DNA of 64,000 nt from a virus. The notes beneath the pieces are model-generated. The model was not told where the DNA came from. It worked only from the letters and a program-made list of their open reading frames with translations, and did not search any database. The stretch lies in the IMG/VR virus record IMGVR_UViG_3300037807_000878, positions 1-64,000 of that record, one strand, 5' to 3'. Position 1 is the stretch's first letter. Each line of letters begins with the position of its first letter. This document shows, in pieces, positions 50,008 to 58,676 of the stretch. The translations under genes and the position numbers were made by a program.

Positions 50008-52157
50008 CTATCTAAACCTTGCTCTTCACTTAGTGTTTTTGGTGTTATTTCTTCCGAGACCAAAGAAACTAAAGAATTTTCAATATTTACTCTTTTGGAT
50101 AGATAAGGAGCAGTTCCTCTATTATTAATATCCTCGGCTAATTTTTCTGCAACTTTTCTCCGTATAAAAAGCGAAGCAAAAGCAGGGTTTGAACTAGTTA
50201 CATCAAACCAATAACCTCTTCTAGTATAAGCATGTTTATCGCCTTTCCAAGCTACATTATCCCTTTTCTTGGCGGCCAATACAGGCTTTCTGCCTCCATT
50301 TAATCGTAAATATTCCACTAAGGCATCTTGGGATAAGCCTGCCTCTCGCACTCGTTTCATTATGATCTCTAAACCAGTTAACCTGTCAATACCTTCGTCT
50401 ATCTTCGATGTTTTTGGGTTCGTCTTCTCACCGGAAGCTTCTTTTAATCTTTTAAGTATATCTGGTTTATTTTTCTCTAATATAATTTTTTCCTCTAACC
50501 TATTCTCAGCTCCCAGTTCTTTTAACAAAGAATCAATCAGAGAGGGGAGTTCGATAGATAAATCTTTATCTCCCTTTTCTTGAGCAGTCTGGCTAAGTAT
50601 AGTTTGGCTGAAGCAGAAGTCAAAGAAAGATGGACCGAACCCTTGCGATAAATACTGCTTACCTATTTCTCTTTGGCTTATCTGTTTCTCAACACCGTTT
50701 GCACTTCTTAAGTCAGGGTTAAGATAATCTAGAGGTGTTAAAGCGTGTGTGCCTTGTATAGAAGTTGAGGCTGAAGAGGGAGAAAAACTATGTGAAACAG
50801 AGGCCACATAAGCAAAATAAGGTTGGTCTTGATCCAATACCGCCATAGTAAACCCAGGTACCACTGAAGGGTTAAATACAGTGGATACTGTACATCTATG
50901 CTCTTGATACTTTCTATTCAAATAAAATAAATTAGCATACTTTGAAATGTATGTCCTTGTTTTATCGAAAGATGCATCCGTCGCTAGCATACTATAGAAG
51001 GGAGGCAGCACCTGATAAAAACCTTTTGGAGTTAAAAACCACTCATTATTACCATATGCTTTATCTAATTGGGTTGAATCTACTGTAAACTCTAGAGCTT
51101 TTTCGGTATCAAATTCATTGAAAAGAGAATCTGGAGCAGGATATAAGTAAGCAGAATAGGCCGTATCTCCTTTAGTGTGTACACTAGGGGCTACCAAAGA
51201 AGCACGTGTTATCTCATGTTCATAGTTTATAGATATATTAGAGTCTAATATAGCATCCGGCAATAGGATATTACAAGCAGGAGGGGAGAGGAACGCGGAA
51301 GAAGGCGCTAAGGTGTAACGAACTGAATTTTCCATCGAAGTTTCTTCGATTGTTCTTAAGTGCGGTACTCCTATATCAGTCAAGTTGAAATTAAAATTGT
51401 TATACAATGAAACCATAAAAGTATAATAATCAGCCGAACTAGTTCCATCTCCGCCAAAAGCGAGCTTCTGAATAAAGGTAGTGAAATTAGTACTTTTCCT
51501 GAAATCTGCCCATTCTTGGTCTCTGTCGAGCATATCGATAATAGCAAAAGAATCTAAATAACCATATAATTGTTCATGCACCTGTACCGTAGTAGGTGTA
51601 TTATTTATATTATTAGCTCTAATCCCTTCAGCGATTTCATCGTGTAAGCAGGCAGGGAAAGGTTTGTCGCCTCCTATTACCTCGAGAAGGCGTTTACTTT
51701 GAGAATCAGCGCCAGGTACCTCAGCAGCTTTCACGCTATAGATGGCTATATGTTTTTCTCCTCGATTATCGGGAGCCAAGTGTAGCTGCGCTGCAGAGGT
51801 AATCGGAGCGCTTTTATTTGTTTGTACATATTTTCTATAGCGCTTCAAAGCTGATAAAGGTGACGATAACATTAAAGTACAAGTTTTACTTGAAGAGTTT
51901 CCTCCAATACGCATAGAGACCATTTCGCCATCAAATAAAACATATTCTCTTATTTGATTATTAAGGTCTTTATCGTCTGCGTATCCATAGGTTATAGTAA
52001 CAATAGTTCTTGGGCGCAATTGAGTAGCATATCTTGAAAAAGGTATTATCACTGAAGCTGCAGATAGAGCCCCCGCTTGTGCTGACATATTCCCTCCTAT
52101 GAAAGCAATTTCTTTGCCTTCTATATACACCTTAAAGATAAGTTTGCGTGTTTTCAT
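50004..52157 (-). CDS. Putative baseplate hub protein (gp27-like), 717 aa
   Basis: The first 110 residues (VYIEGKEIAFIGGNMSAQAGALSAASVIIPF ... REYVLFDGEMVSMRIGG) have the pattern of tail-hub N-terminal beta domains seen in gp27/late-control-D-type proteins. The rest is mixed, with a basic C-terminal domain (WKGDKHAYTRRGYWFDVTSS). Position after the tape measure and before gp25 supports a hub role. Precise family membership needs a structure search. Confidence 0.5.
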   Translation of the reverse strand: MKTRKLIFKVYIEGKEIAFIGGNMSAQAGALSAASVIIPFSRYATQLRPRTIVTITYGYADDKDLNNQIREYVLFDGEMVSMRIGGNSSSKTCTLMLSSPLSALKRYRKYVQTNKSAPITSAAQLHLAPDNRGEKHIAIYSVKAAEVPGADSQSKRLLEVIGGDKPFPACLHDEIAEGIRANNINNTPTTVQVHEQLYGYLDSFAIIDMLDRDQEWADFRKSTNFTTFIQKLAFGGDGTSSADYYTFMVSLYNNFNFNLTDIGVPHLRTIEETSMENSVRYTLAPSSAFLSPPACNILLPDAILDSNISINYEHEITRASLVAPSVHTKGDTAYSAYLYPAPDSLFNEFDTEKALEFTVDSTQLDKAYGNNEWFLTPKGFYQVLPPFYSMLATDASFDKTRTYISKYANLFYLNRKYQEHRCTVSTVFNPSVVPGFTMAVLDQDQPYFAYVASVSHSFSPSSASTSIQGTHALTPLDYLNPDLRSANGVEKQISQREIGKQYLSQGFGPSFFDFCFSQTILSQTAQEKGDKDLSIELPSLIDSLLKELGAENRLEEKIILEKNKPDILKRLKEASGEKTNPKTSKIDEGIDRLTGLEIIMKRVREAGLSQDALVEYLRLNGGRKPVLAAKKRDNVAWKGDKHAYTRRGYWFDVTSSNPAFASLFIRRKVAEKLAEDINNRGTAPYLSKRVNIENSLVSLVSEEITPKTLSEEQGLDR

Positions 52158-52936
52158 GCCTCAAAAAGAAATCTAACCTTCTGATCTGGAGTAGTCATAA
52201 AAGCTCCCTCATTAAGGGCCTCGTTCCCTAGCGCTCTTGTAGCAGAATCAACAATAGGTTTTGCTGTTAAAGAGTCTGCTTTATGATATAAGCCCGATTT
52301 CTTGACTAACATTGATAGAGTAAAAGGAACAGAACCTAATGTAGCTAATGTAGACGAGAAGTTTAATAAGTAACCCTGCGCCCATCTCCAGTCATAGTTG
52401 AGTCTTACCTGTAACCCATACTCAGCACACTTGCTTCCTTTTAATAGATTCTCATAAGCGTATTTAAAATTATCAAACCAATTAGCGTCTGATGTGAGGT
52501 CAGGGGTAACCCCACTTGAATTATCTGTGGCTAAATCAGTTTTGGTTGTCTTTAAGTGGAATAAATTCCCAGAAAATTGATATACGCGGGGCTGTTCTCC
52601 AAAAAAATTAACATGCACATCTTCTCCACCTGTTTTTGGGGAAAATGTTTTCATTATTTGGGTAGTTTCTGCTACGCTTTCTTGTATCTGCGTAAAAGTA
52701 ATACGATGAGTAGAGAAAACTAAACCTGGTTTAGTGGTACCTCCTTTCATATTATAAACAGCTATAGAAGGCATGAAGTCTGCGAAAAGCGATTTATGCT
52801 CATTTTTATCTCGTCTTCTTTGACCTGCCTTGGATGAGACTAAACCAGCAGAGCCTTTATCTGATTGCTCGTCTAAAGGAGTGACTACTCTTTTAGCGTA
52901 AACATCGTCATAAAAATTAGAGTTTTCATTACTCAT
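52154..52936 (-). CDS. Putative baseplate/tail-tube-end protein, 260 aa
   Basis: Pattern QPRVYQFSGNLFHLK...WFDNFKYAYENLLKGSKCAEYGLQVRLNYDWRWAQGYLLNFSSTLATLGSVPFTLSMLVKK. A beta-sandwich core with a turn that writes out a local coordinate-like region is typical of tail-tube-like or hub-connecting baseplate proteins. No exact family is recognised. It overlaps both neighbours (ATGA type), so it is part of the tail operon. Confidence 0.5.
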   Translation of the reverse strand: MSNENSNFYDDVYAKRVVTPLDEQSDKGSAGLVSSKAGQRRRDKNEHKSLFADFMPSIAVYNMKGGTTKPGLVFSTHRITFTQIQESVAETTQIMKTFSPKTGGEDVHVNFFGEQPRVYQFSGNLFHLKTTKTDLATDNSSGVTPDLTSDANWFDNFKYAYENLLKGSKCAEYGLQVRLNYDWRWAQGYLLNFSSTLATLGSVPFTLSMLVKKSGLYHKADSLTAKPIVDSATRALGNEALNEGAFMTTPDQKVRFLFEA

Positions 52937-53360
52937 TTGGTTTTACTCCTTTGATTTGAGCTAAACGTAATGTCTCTAACTCATTCAGGTGTTTTATATA
53001 ACTAGCATATATAATAGTATAGTAATCAGTAGCGATCAAAGGAGCTTTTCCGCCTCTCTCAGCGCTTTCTGCCTTAATCTGCTTGATAGAATCGAGTAGT
53101 TTATTTGTATTAGCTTTTTCAGTTAGAAAAGCATGTTTATTAGCATCAACAACGTTATGGATATCATCTGGATCATGCATCCGTCTTAGCAAGACAGGAA
53201 GGGATAAACCCATTTTATCTGCCTTCTGTCTAATAGTTATAATATTTGCCACCGTTGCAATCGGGAAAGCAACTGTTTTCTTTTCGGTTTCAATAGCAGA
53301 GACTTCTTGTGCTGCCTTTGCGCGTGTTGAAAAATAAATTAAATTATGTTCTAAAGCCAT
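52929..53360 (-). CDS. Small tail-operon protein, 143 aa
   Basis: A helical, charged protein directly after the tape measure (TAATG overlap). The function is not recognised. The position is that of small tail-completion or baseplate-assembly proteins. Confidence 0.55.
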   Translation of the reverse strand: MALEHNLIYFSTRAKAAQEVSAIETEKKTVAFPIATVANIITIRQKADKMGLSLPVLLRRMHDPDDIHNVVDANKHAFLTEKANTNKLLDSIKQIKAESAERGGKAPLIATDYYTIIYASYIKHLNELETLRLAQIKGVKPNE

Positions 53361-55699
53361 TATTGTACATTTCCTGCTAGTTCGTCCTCTCTATATAGCC
53401 GCGCCATTTCATTAGCAGCATCGCCTATAGTTGACATTAAGGAGGCGTATTTGTCACTTGCAGCTCCACCAATGTTAAAATTTGTTGCTATTTTAGTTTT
53501 AGCTTCTGAGCTTATTCCTGATTGAGCAGTAAAATCGTTGATTAGTTCTGCGAGGGCTTTAAGGGCTTTTTCCTGGTCTTCTCCGCCCCTTCCACTCGAT
53601 ATATGCTTCCCTATGTTTCCTGACATCTGTATAAGCTCCTTTTCGCTTAGCTTTGTTATATCATAATCAAACTGGGTGATTAGCTTTTGTAAAATAGGAG
53701 CCTTTAGATCTCCGTCTGCTAGATTCTCTGCTAGAGAATCTCGTGTAAAGAGATCAACGAAAGGGTCAAGGATTGCTTGAGATGTAAGATTAATCGCCCT
53801 AAATATATTACCTTTCTCATAGGCGTCGCCTATAGCTTCATTATATTGCCCAAAGGTATAATCATTATCACCTAAGCGATCAAACCAGCCTCTGTCAGTA
53901 GATACATAGTTATTGTCGGCATCTTTATAACCCTCTCTGCCGCTCAGCGCCGCCCTTAAGCGTTGTTGAGTGGGTCCTATAACCGCATCGCTTACTTTTG
54001 TTCCATCATGTAATTCCCAAGGTTTTGCCGAGCTCCTAATATGACGCCCGCCCCATCCTGCTGTTAATATAAATTCACCCCAATCTGTATATTCTTCGTT
54101 CGCATCATACAGGTTTTGTGCCTTAAGCTCACTTCTTAGATCTATTTCTCTAGTGAATAGACCTCCACTCTCTGCTGCTTTTCTATTATGATGTATATTT
54201 TTAGCTTGTCTTACAGCAGCTCGTCCAGCATCTGTATTTACTCCTAAATCAAAAGCTAACTCTTCCACAGATTTACTTGCAAATTCTGGTGTATTCAAAA
54301 GTGCCATTGCTGCTTCTACCGGATCACTCGCTAGTTTATTTCTTTCATATTCAAAAGCTATCCAATCTCTCTTGCCTCCTCTAGTTAAGGCCTCAGATTG
54401 ACTTAAGGCTGAGCCTGCGCCTACTACGTTAGCTAGAGCAGCCCTGTCCATAGCATAGGAACCTTCTCCGGAGCGATCCATTCCACCAAAAGTTTGATTA
54501 AAATTAGCTACTGCCATGTCTGCATTATATGCGCCCGCTAAAGACCCCATAGTGAGCGCAGAGGTTGAAGAGGCTATTTGTGCCGTATTAAAAGCCCTTT
54601 GGGAAGAGAAGTTTGCTCCATAAGTTTGGAAGCCTTCTTGAGCTGCTTGTACAATTGAGCCCATCCAAGCATTAGCGTGTTTTGTATTTCGACCATCGAA
54701 AGTTTTCCCGCCAAGAGCAGACATAGCTTGGAGCGCTGTTAGTTGCGCACTATCATTAAAGGCACCAGTTGGAGCAAAAGAATTAACAAGCTGACTAGCA
54801 GAACCCATACCCATACCCGTTCTGGTCATCAGCTCATTCATAGCAAGCATACCTCCTTGTAAAGCGGCTACTGATTTATCTAATTGATCTTGATCCAGCA
54901 AAGCAGCGGCTGCGCGTATTCCAGTATAGTTTTCTCCGTTTACATTAATACCTTCTGACCATGCCTCGGCTAGATACGTCTTTTTATCGTGAAAAGGATT
55001 AAGATTTTTATTTAATCCCTGTCCTATACCAGCCCAAAAACCTCCCTCCATTGCTCCTTCAGCTTCATGCGCAGAATAACCCATTTTCTGTAATTGTGTA
55101 ATATGCGTTAACCTATCAAGCCCTGGACCTATTAGAGCATCTGTCGCTTTGTTAATCCCAGACGCCATGGCCCAGCCAATCGGATTAAAACCTGTCCCTA
55201 GCCATGGTAAGACATCCAATACTCCTTTGGCTGTATCAGCAGCGAACATTTTTCCTGAGCCGCCAGAAAATAAACGCCCAAAATAAGCATTATCCTGTGA
55301 CTCTATTTGCTGCGCAGACATAGAGCCACTTGCATAATTCGCGCCGAACAAGCGCCCTGCTTGTCTCTTTATGTTCCCCCATGCACCATCTTCTGGCATA
55401 GGGCCCATGGAAGAGCCTATCGCTTGTGTTAGCTGCGCGCCAGTGCGTAATGAGTCGGTGACCATTCCGCCTGTATAGGCAACAGCCCCTTGCACGTCGC
55501 CTGCTAGCTGCTTAGCGGCTATACCTAACCCCCAGAAAAGGCTATCTTTATTAGTTGGGTGTCCGCCCGGATCTTCTTGAGATGAACCTGCCGATGGCGT
55601 TATCGCTGTGGCTACATTGCTTCGAATACTCGCTAACTCAGAGCCTAGATTTGATTGATCTAGTTCTACCTTTAGACGGAGAGTATCTTCTATAGCCAC
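53360..55699 (-). CDS. Tail tape measure protein, 779 aa
   Basis: Starts at GTG 55699. It directly follows the frameshifted tail-chaperone gene, the conserved order for tape measures. The sequence is helical with long Ala/Gly-rich amphipathic and hydrophobic stretches (VAYTGGMVTDSLRTGAQLTQ; GMGMGSASQLVNSFAP). The C-terminal end is charged. Length of the tape measure sets tail length; at about 0.15 nm per residue this predicts a tail near 115 nm. TATAAT lies 8 nt before the GTG, so it may also have its own start. Confidence 0.7.
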   Translation of the reverse strand: MAIEDTLRLKVELDQSNLGSELASIRSNVATAITPSAGSSQEDPGGHPTNKDSLFWGLGIAAKQLAGDVQGAVAYTGGMVTDSLRTGAQLTQAIGSSMGPMPEDGAWGNIKRQAGRLFGANYASGSMSAQQIESQDNAYFGRLFSGGSGKMFAADTAKGVLDVLPWLGTGFNPIGWAMASGINKATDALIGPGLDRLTHITQLQKMGYSAHEAEGAMEGGFWAGIGQGLNKNLNPFHDKKTYLAEAWSEGINVNGENYTGIRAAAALLDQDQLDKSVAALQGGMLAMNELMTRTGMGMGSASQLVNSFAPTGAFNDSAQLTALQAMSALGGKTFDGRNTKHANAWMGSIVQAAQEGFQTYGANFSSQRAFNTAQIASSTSALTMGSLAGAYNADMAVANFNQTFGGMDRSGEGSYAMDRAALANVVGAGSALSQSEALTRGGKRDWIAFEYERNKLASDPVEAAMALLNTPEFASKSVEELAFDLGVNTDAGRAAVRQAKNIHHNRKAAESGGLFTREIDLRSELKAQNLYDANEEYTDWGEFILTAGWGGRHIRSSAKPWELHDGTKVSDAVIGPTQQRLRAALSGREGYKDADNNYVSTDRGWFDRLGDNDYTFGQYNEAIGDAYEKGNIFRAINLTSQAILDPFVDLFTRDSLAENLADGDLKAPILQKLITQFDYDITKLSEKELIQMSGNIGKHISSGRGGEDQEKALKALAELINDFTAQSGISSEAKTKIATNFNIGGAASDKYASLMSTIGDAANEMARLYREDELAGNVQ

Positions 55700-55727
55700 T
55701 ATATATGATTATACATGTTTTTTGCAA

Positions 55728-56536
55728 TCATTCTTTTTCAGCTTCAAAATCAGTCCTCATTGAGTAATTACCTTTAGATGTTTCATCTACAATAAAAGGT
55801 TTTCCAATATGCTTATCTAGTCTATTATGGGCCCGCTCGACAAATGAAGACTGCGCTGTATCCTGTTCTGGGTAAAGAACTTGAATGTATTCATCTAAAA
55901 GATCTTTTATCTTCTTCGCATCGGCCCCTAATGCGGATAAAGCCAAAAGCATAAGCTCATAAAGCTTTGCTTCGCGTTCTAAATTATATATATTTAAAAG
56001 AAAAGATTCTTCTAGTGATCCAAATTTAGTATCGATGCCTTTTAATTTTAAGGCCCCTCTGGCATATAGTCGAGGAACCTTTAGGAGTTTTTTGGGTCTG
56101 TTTCTTTGATTAACAAACCTACTTTATCTTCGAACTGTATATAAAGAGCAAATAACTTATTGAAAATAAAAGTACTTGTTCTTTTTAAAGCTTCTTCTTT
56201 CCCTGCCGAATCTAACTCTGAAAAATCCCATTGGGTCGTTTTATCAGCGCCTTCTTTAATAAAAACATACTGTACACTTATAGCAAGATATTTTAAATAA
56301 CGAGCATTCCTAGCTGCTCTATGATCTTCTGTACCATTCATAGCTACAACAAGTGTATCTACTTTCTGCACTTCTTCCGTAGTGAGTGATCTAAACTTAA
56401 CTTCAAAGCGTGCTTCTTTTATTACATCTTCCACATAACCTTTTATAAGGAGATGTGAGATGTTCATTGTAGTATCTTCTTCCTGTACCTGCTGAGGCTC
56501 AGTGGGGTTTGAATTAATTCCTGGGATAGCGGCCAT
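55728..56536 (-). CDS. Tail assembly chaperone fusion (gpG-T type) made by -1 frameshift, 269 aa
   Basis: The upstream ORF (56536-56081, 151 aa) reads ...ETDPKNS and stops. At codons 149-150 the sequence is A AAA AAC (56093-56087), a canonical -1 slippery heptamer. After slipping, the frame continues LLKVPRLYARGALKLKG and stays open without a stop through EREAKLYELMLLALSALGAD to the stop at 55728, adding 119 residues. The two-ORF arrangement directly before the tape measure is the hallmark of tail chaperones that coat the tape measure during assembly. Confidence 0.8.
56081..56536 (-). CDS. Tail assembly chaperone, short form (gpG type), 151 aa
   Basis: The zero-frame product. It has an acidic, helical central region (EARFEVKFRSLTTEEVQKVD) typical of tail chaperones. 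It is the first gene of the tail operon; TATACT lies 6 nt before its ATG, so translation probably begins at the transcript's 5' end. Confidence 0.75.
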   Translation of the reverse strand: MAAIPGINSNPTEPQQVQEEDTTMNISHLLIKGYVEDVIKEARFEVKFRSLTTEEVQKVDTLVVAMNGTEDHRAARNARYLKYLAISVQYVFIKEGADKTTQWDFSELDSAGKEEALKRTSTFIFNKLFALYIQFEDKVGLLIKETDPKNS

Positions 56537-56572
56537 GACGTAAGTATACAGAAAGATAAACGTAAAAGCAAT

Positions 56573-56605
56573 AAAAAAGAGGGATTAAGATAACTTAATC
56601 CCTCT
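56573..56605 (-). terminator. Rho-independent terminator of the ribonucleotide reductase gene
   Basis: On the minus strand, AGAGGGATTAAG and CTTAATCCCTCT form a 12-bp stem with a TTAT loop, followed by TTTTTT. It separates the reductase from the tail operon. Confidence 0.88.
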
Positions 56606-56624
56606 AAACCCAAAACATACATGA

Positions 56625-58529
56625 CTATAATTCACATATTCCATTTTTGCAGGAGTCCACAAATTCAACCTGCGCTTCTATTTTACCGTCCTTCCTTAAC
56701 TTGTCTAAATTGATATCTTTTAAACTCAAGGCTTCCAGGGGTTCATTGCCCCTTGAGCCTGCTTTATAGAAGGTAAAACCTTTAATGTCAGAAGCAAAAG
56801 TTAATAACTCGTTATAAAGAGTATCTGGAGTAAAATCAGCGGGTAAGTTACACGTTTTAGATACAGCAGAGTCAATATATTTCTGCACAGTAGCTTGCAT
56901 TTTAATATGCTCTTCTGGGGATACATCATAAGCGCCTACGATATGCTCTACGGACTTATTCTTACTTAATAGATCATCGAATAAAGGATCGAGCACAATT
57001 GTCTCATTCCAAACATTCTCGCTTCCTGTACGCCACCGTCTTTTGTAAACAGGAGCAAAGATAGGCTCTAAACCTGTTGAAACGCCGAGCACCATACTTA
57101 TTGTACCAGTAGGTGCAACAGTAAGAAGGACAGCATTGCGTAGCCCATTCTTTTTAATGTCTGAACGTATATGGGAAGGAAGTGTCTTGAAAAACTTTTC
57201 ATTTTTTAATTTTGTCCATTCGTATTCTGGAAAACTGCCTCGCTCTTTCGCAAGGCGCATCGAGGCTTTATAGGCTTCATTTCTAATCGTATCAAATAAC
57301 CTAGCTACTTCTTCTAGACATTCTTCTGAGCCATATTTATAACCGGTTTTAATTAAGAAGTAATGTAATCCTGTAACACCTAAACCTATTCTGCGCGACC
57401 TGCTTCCAGCTTCGCTACACTCTGGAATAGGGAAGTGATTCGCCGTGAGTACATTATCTAGAAAACGTACACCTACTTTAATGGTGCGTTTTAAGCGCCC
57501 CCAATCTACTTTTCCATCTTCCATTACCATATTAGCTAAGTTAACGTGACCGAGACAGCAGTTTCCGTAAGCAGGCAGAACTTCCTCCCCACATGGGTTA
57601 GTGGAAGGCATGTACTCAAAATAAGAAACATTAGTGTACTCATTGGCGAAATCAATATTAAAGATCCCGGGCTCCCCGGATTCAACAGCGTTATCCACGA
57701 TACGCTGCCAAAGTTCTCTAGCCATTATCTCTTTTTTTGTTACGCCTTCAAAGGTATCTCCAAAATGCTTAAGGTGGTGAGTGCTGGCTCTTCCAATTGC
57801 GTCTTCTTCGTTCTTAGCAACGATTTCTATGGTATCGTTACCTCCCTCCGACTGGCGCTGAATTTCATACATAAAATACTTATTCTGCCTACCACCAAAA
57901 GTAAAATACCATTCCTCATCTTTTTCAACGGCTTCAATAAATCGATTGGTGATACCTACTGAGATATTAAAATTATTCAGTTCATCACGGTCGAGCTTAA
58001 CATGCAAAAACTCCAAGAAATCTGGGTGGTGTACATTAAGAATAGACATTAAGGCCGTACGTCTATTCTTTCCAGCTCTAACATGGTTACCTATCTCATT
58101 AATCATGCGCATTACTGAAATAGAGCCAGGAGCAGAGTTACGTATGTTCTGGATATCATCCCCTTTAGGGCGAATCTTAGAGAAGTTGAAGCCTATGCCA
58201 CCTCCTCCACAGGATATCTTATACATGTCTGAAACTGTTTTACCTATACTCTCCACCGAGTCTTCTGGATCGAGTACGTAACAGTTTAGTAAATTCTGGT
58301 TACTACGTCCCGATCCAAAAAGAATCCTACCTCCAGGACAAAAGTCACCTGCGTTTATAGTTTCGTAGAATTTTTGCTGTATTTTTTCCCTATCTTCTGG
58401 GAACTCTGGATCGGCTGCCGTGCGAGCTACTCGCTTAGCGCATTCTCTCCAGCTTGTTTCTCCTGGATATGCATATTTATCCATAAAGATTGTATGTCCT
58501 AAAGACCCTTCTTGTAATTCAAACGCCAT
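56625..58529 (-). CDS. nrdJ: Class II (adenosylcobalamin-dependent) ribonucleotide reductase, 634 aa
   Basis: Ribonucleotide reductase core: NLLNCYVLDP with the first redox Cys, SCGGGGIGFNFSKIRP, STNPCGEE with the radical-site Cys, and TGTISMVLGVSTGLEPIFAP. The C-terminus CKNGICEL has the Cys pair that reduces the active site. A single-gene layout without a small subunit, and the overall pattern, indicate the B12-dependent monomeric class. It supplies deoxynucleotides for phage replication. It is the only replication-type gene on the tail strand and has its own terminator, so it is separately regulated. Confidence 0.88.
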   Translation of the reverse strand: MAFELQEGSLGHTIFMDKYAYPGETSWRECAKRVARTAADPEFPEDREKIQQKFYETINAGDFCPGGRILFGSGRSNQNLLNCYVLDPEDSVESIGKTVSDMYKISCGGGGIGFNFSKIRPKGDDIQNIRNSAPGSISVMRMINEIGNHVRAGKNRRTALMSILNVHHPDFLEFLHVKLDRDELNNFNISVGITNRFIEAVEKDEEWYFTFGGRQNKYFMYEIQRQSEGGNDTIEIVAKNEEDAIGRASTHHLKHFGDTFEGVTKKEIMARELWQRIVDNAVESGEPGIFNIDFANEYTNVSYFEYMPSTNPCGEEVLPAYGNCCLGHVNLANMVMEDGKVDWGRLKRTIKVGVRFLDNVLTANHFPIPECSEAGSRSRRIGLGVTGLHYFLIKTGYKYGSEECLEEVARLFDTIRNEAYKASMRLAKERGSFPEYEWTKLKNEKFFKTLPSHIRSDIKKNGLRNAVLLTVAPTGTISMVLGVSTGLEPIFAPVYKRRWRTGSENVWNETIVLDPLFDDLLSKNKSVEHIVGAYDVSPEEHIKMQATVQKYIDSAVSKTCNLPADFTPDTLYNELLTFASDIKGFTFYKAGSRGNEPLEALSLKDINLDKLRKDGKIEAQVEFVDSCKNGICEL

Positions 58530-58574
58530 TTTAATGTGATTTCTCTGTTGTTTTGTAAGTTTTTACGCTTTTTT

Positions 58575-58588
58575 TCACCACAAATGTG
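58575..58588. promoter_or_regulatory. Inverted repeat ACCACA-AA-TGTGGT, candidate operator
   Basis: A perfect 6-bp inverted repeat in the 147-bp region between the divergent nrdJ and methylase-like genes. Its spacing suits a dimeric regulator. It does not match the NrdR box. The rest of the region shows TTGACT at 58649-58654 but no convincing -10 for the plus-strand gene. Confidence 0.4.
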
Positions 58589-58676
58589 GTTGATTATTGT
58601 AAACTCCTTTCCTGTCATGTCTAGAAGAAAAAAGGTTTCTTTTTTAATTTGACTTAATTAAGCTAAAACAGTACCC

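Noticed and set aside
58575-58588. NrdR box upstream of nrdJ
   Set aside because: The inverted repeat does not match the NrdR consensus spacing and core, so it is listed only as an unspecified candidate operator.
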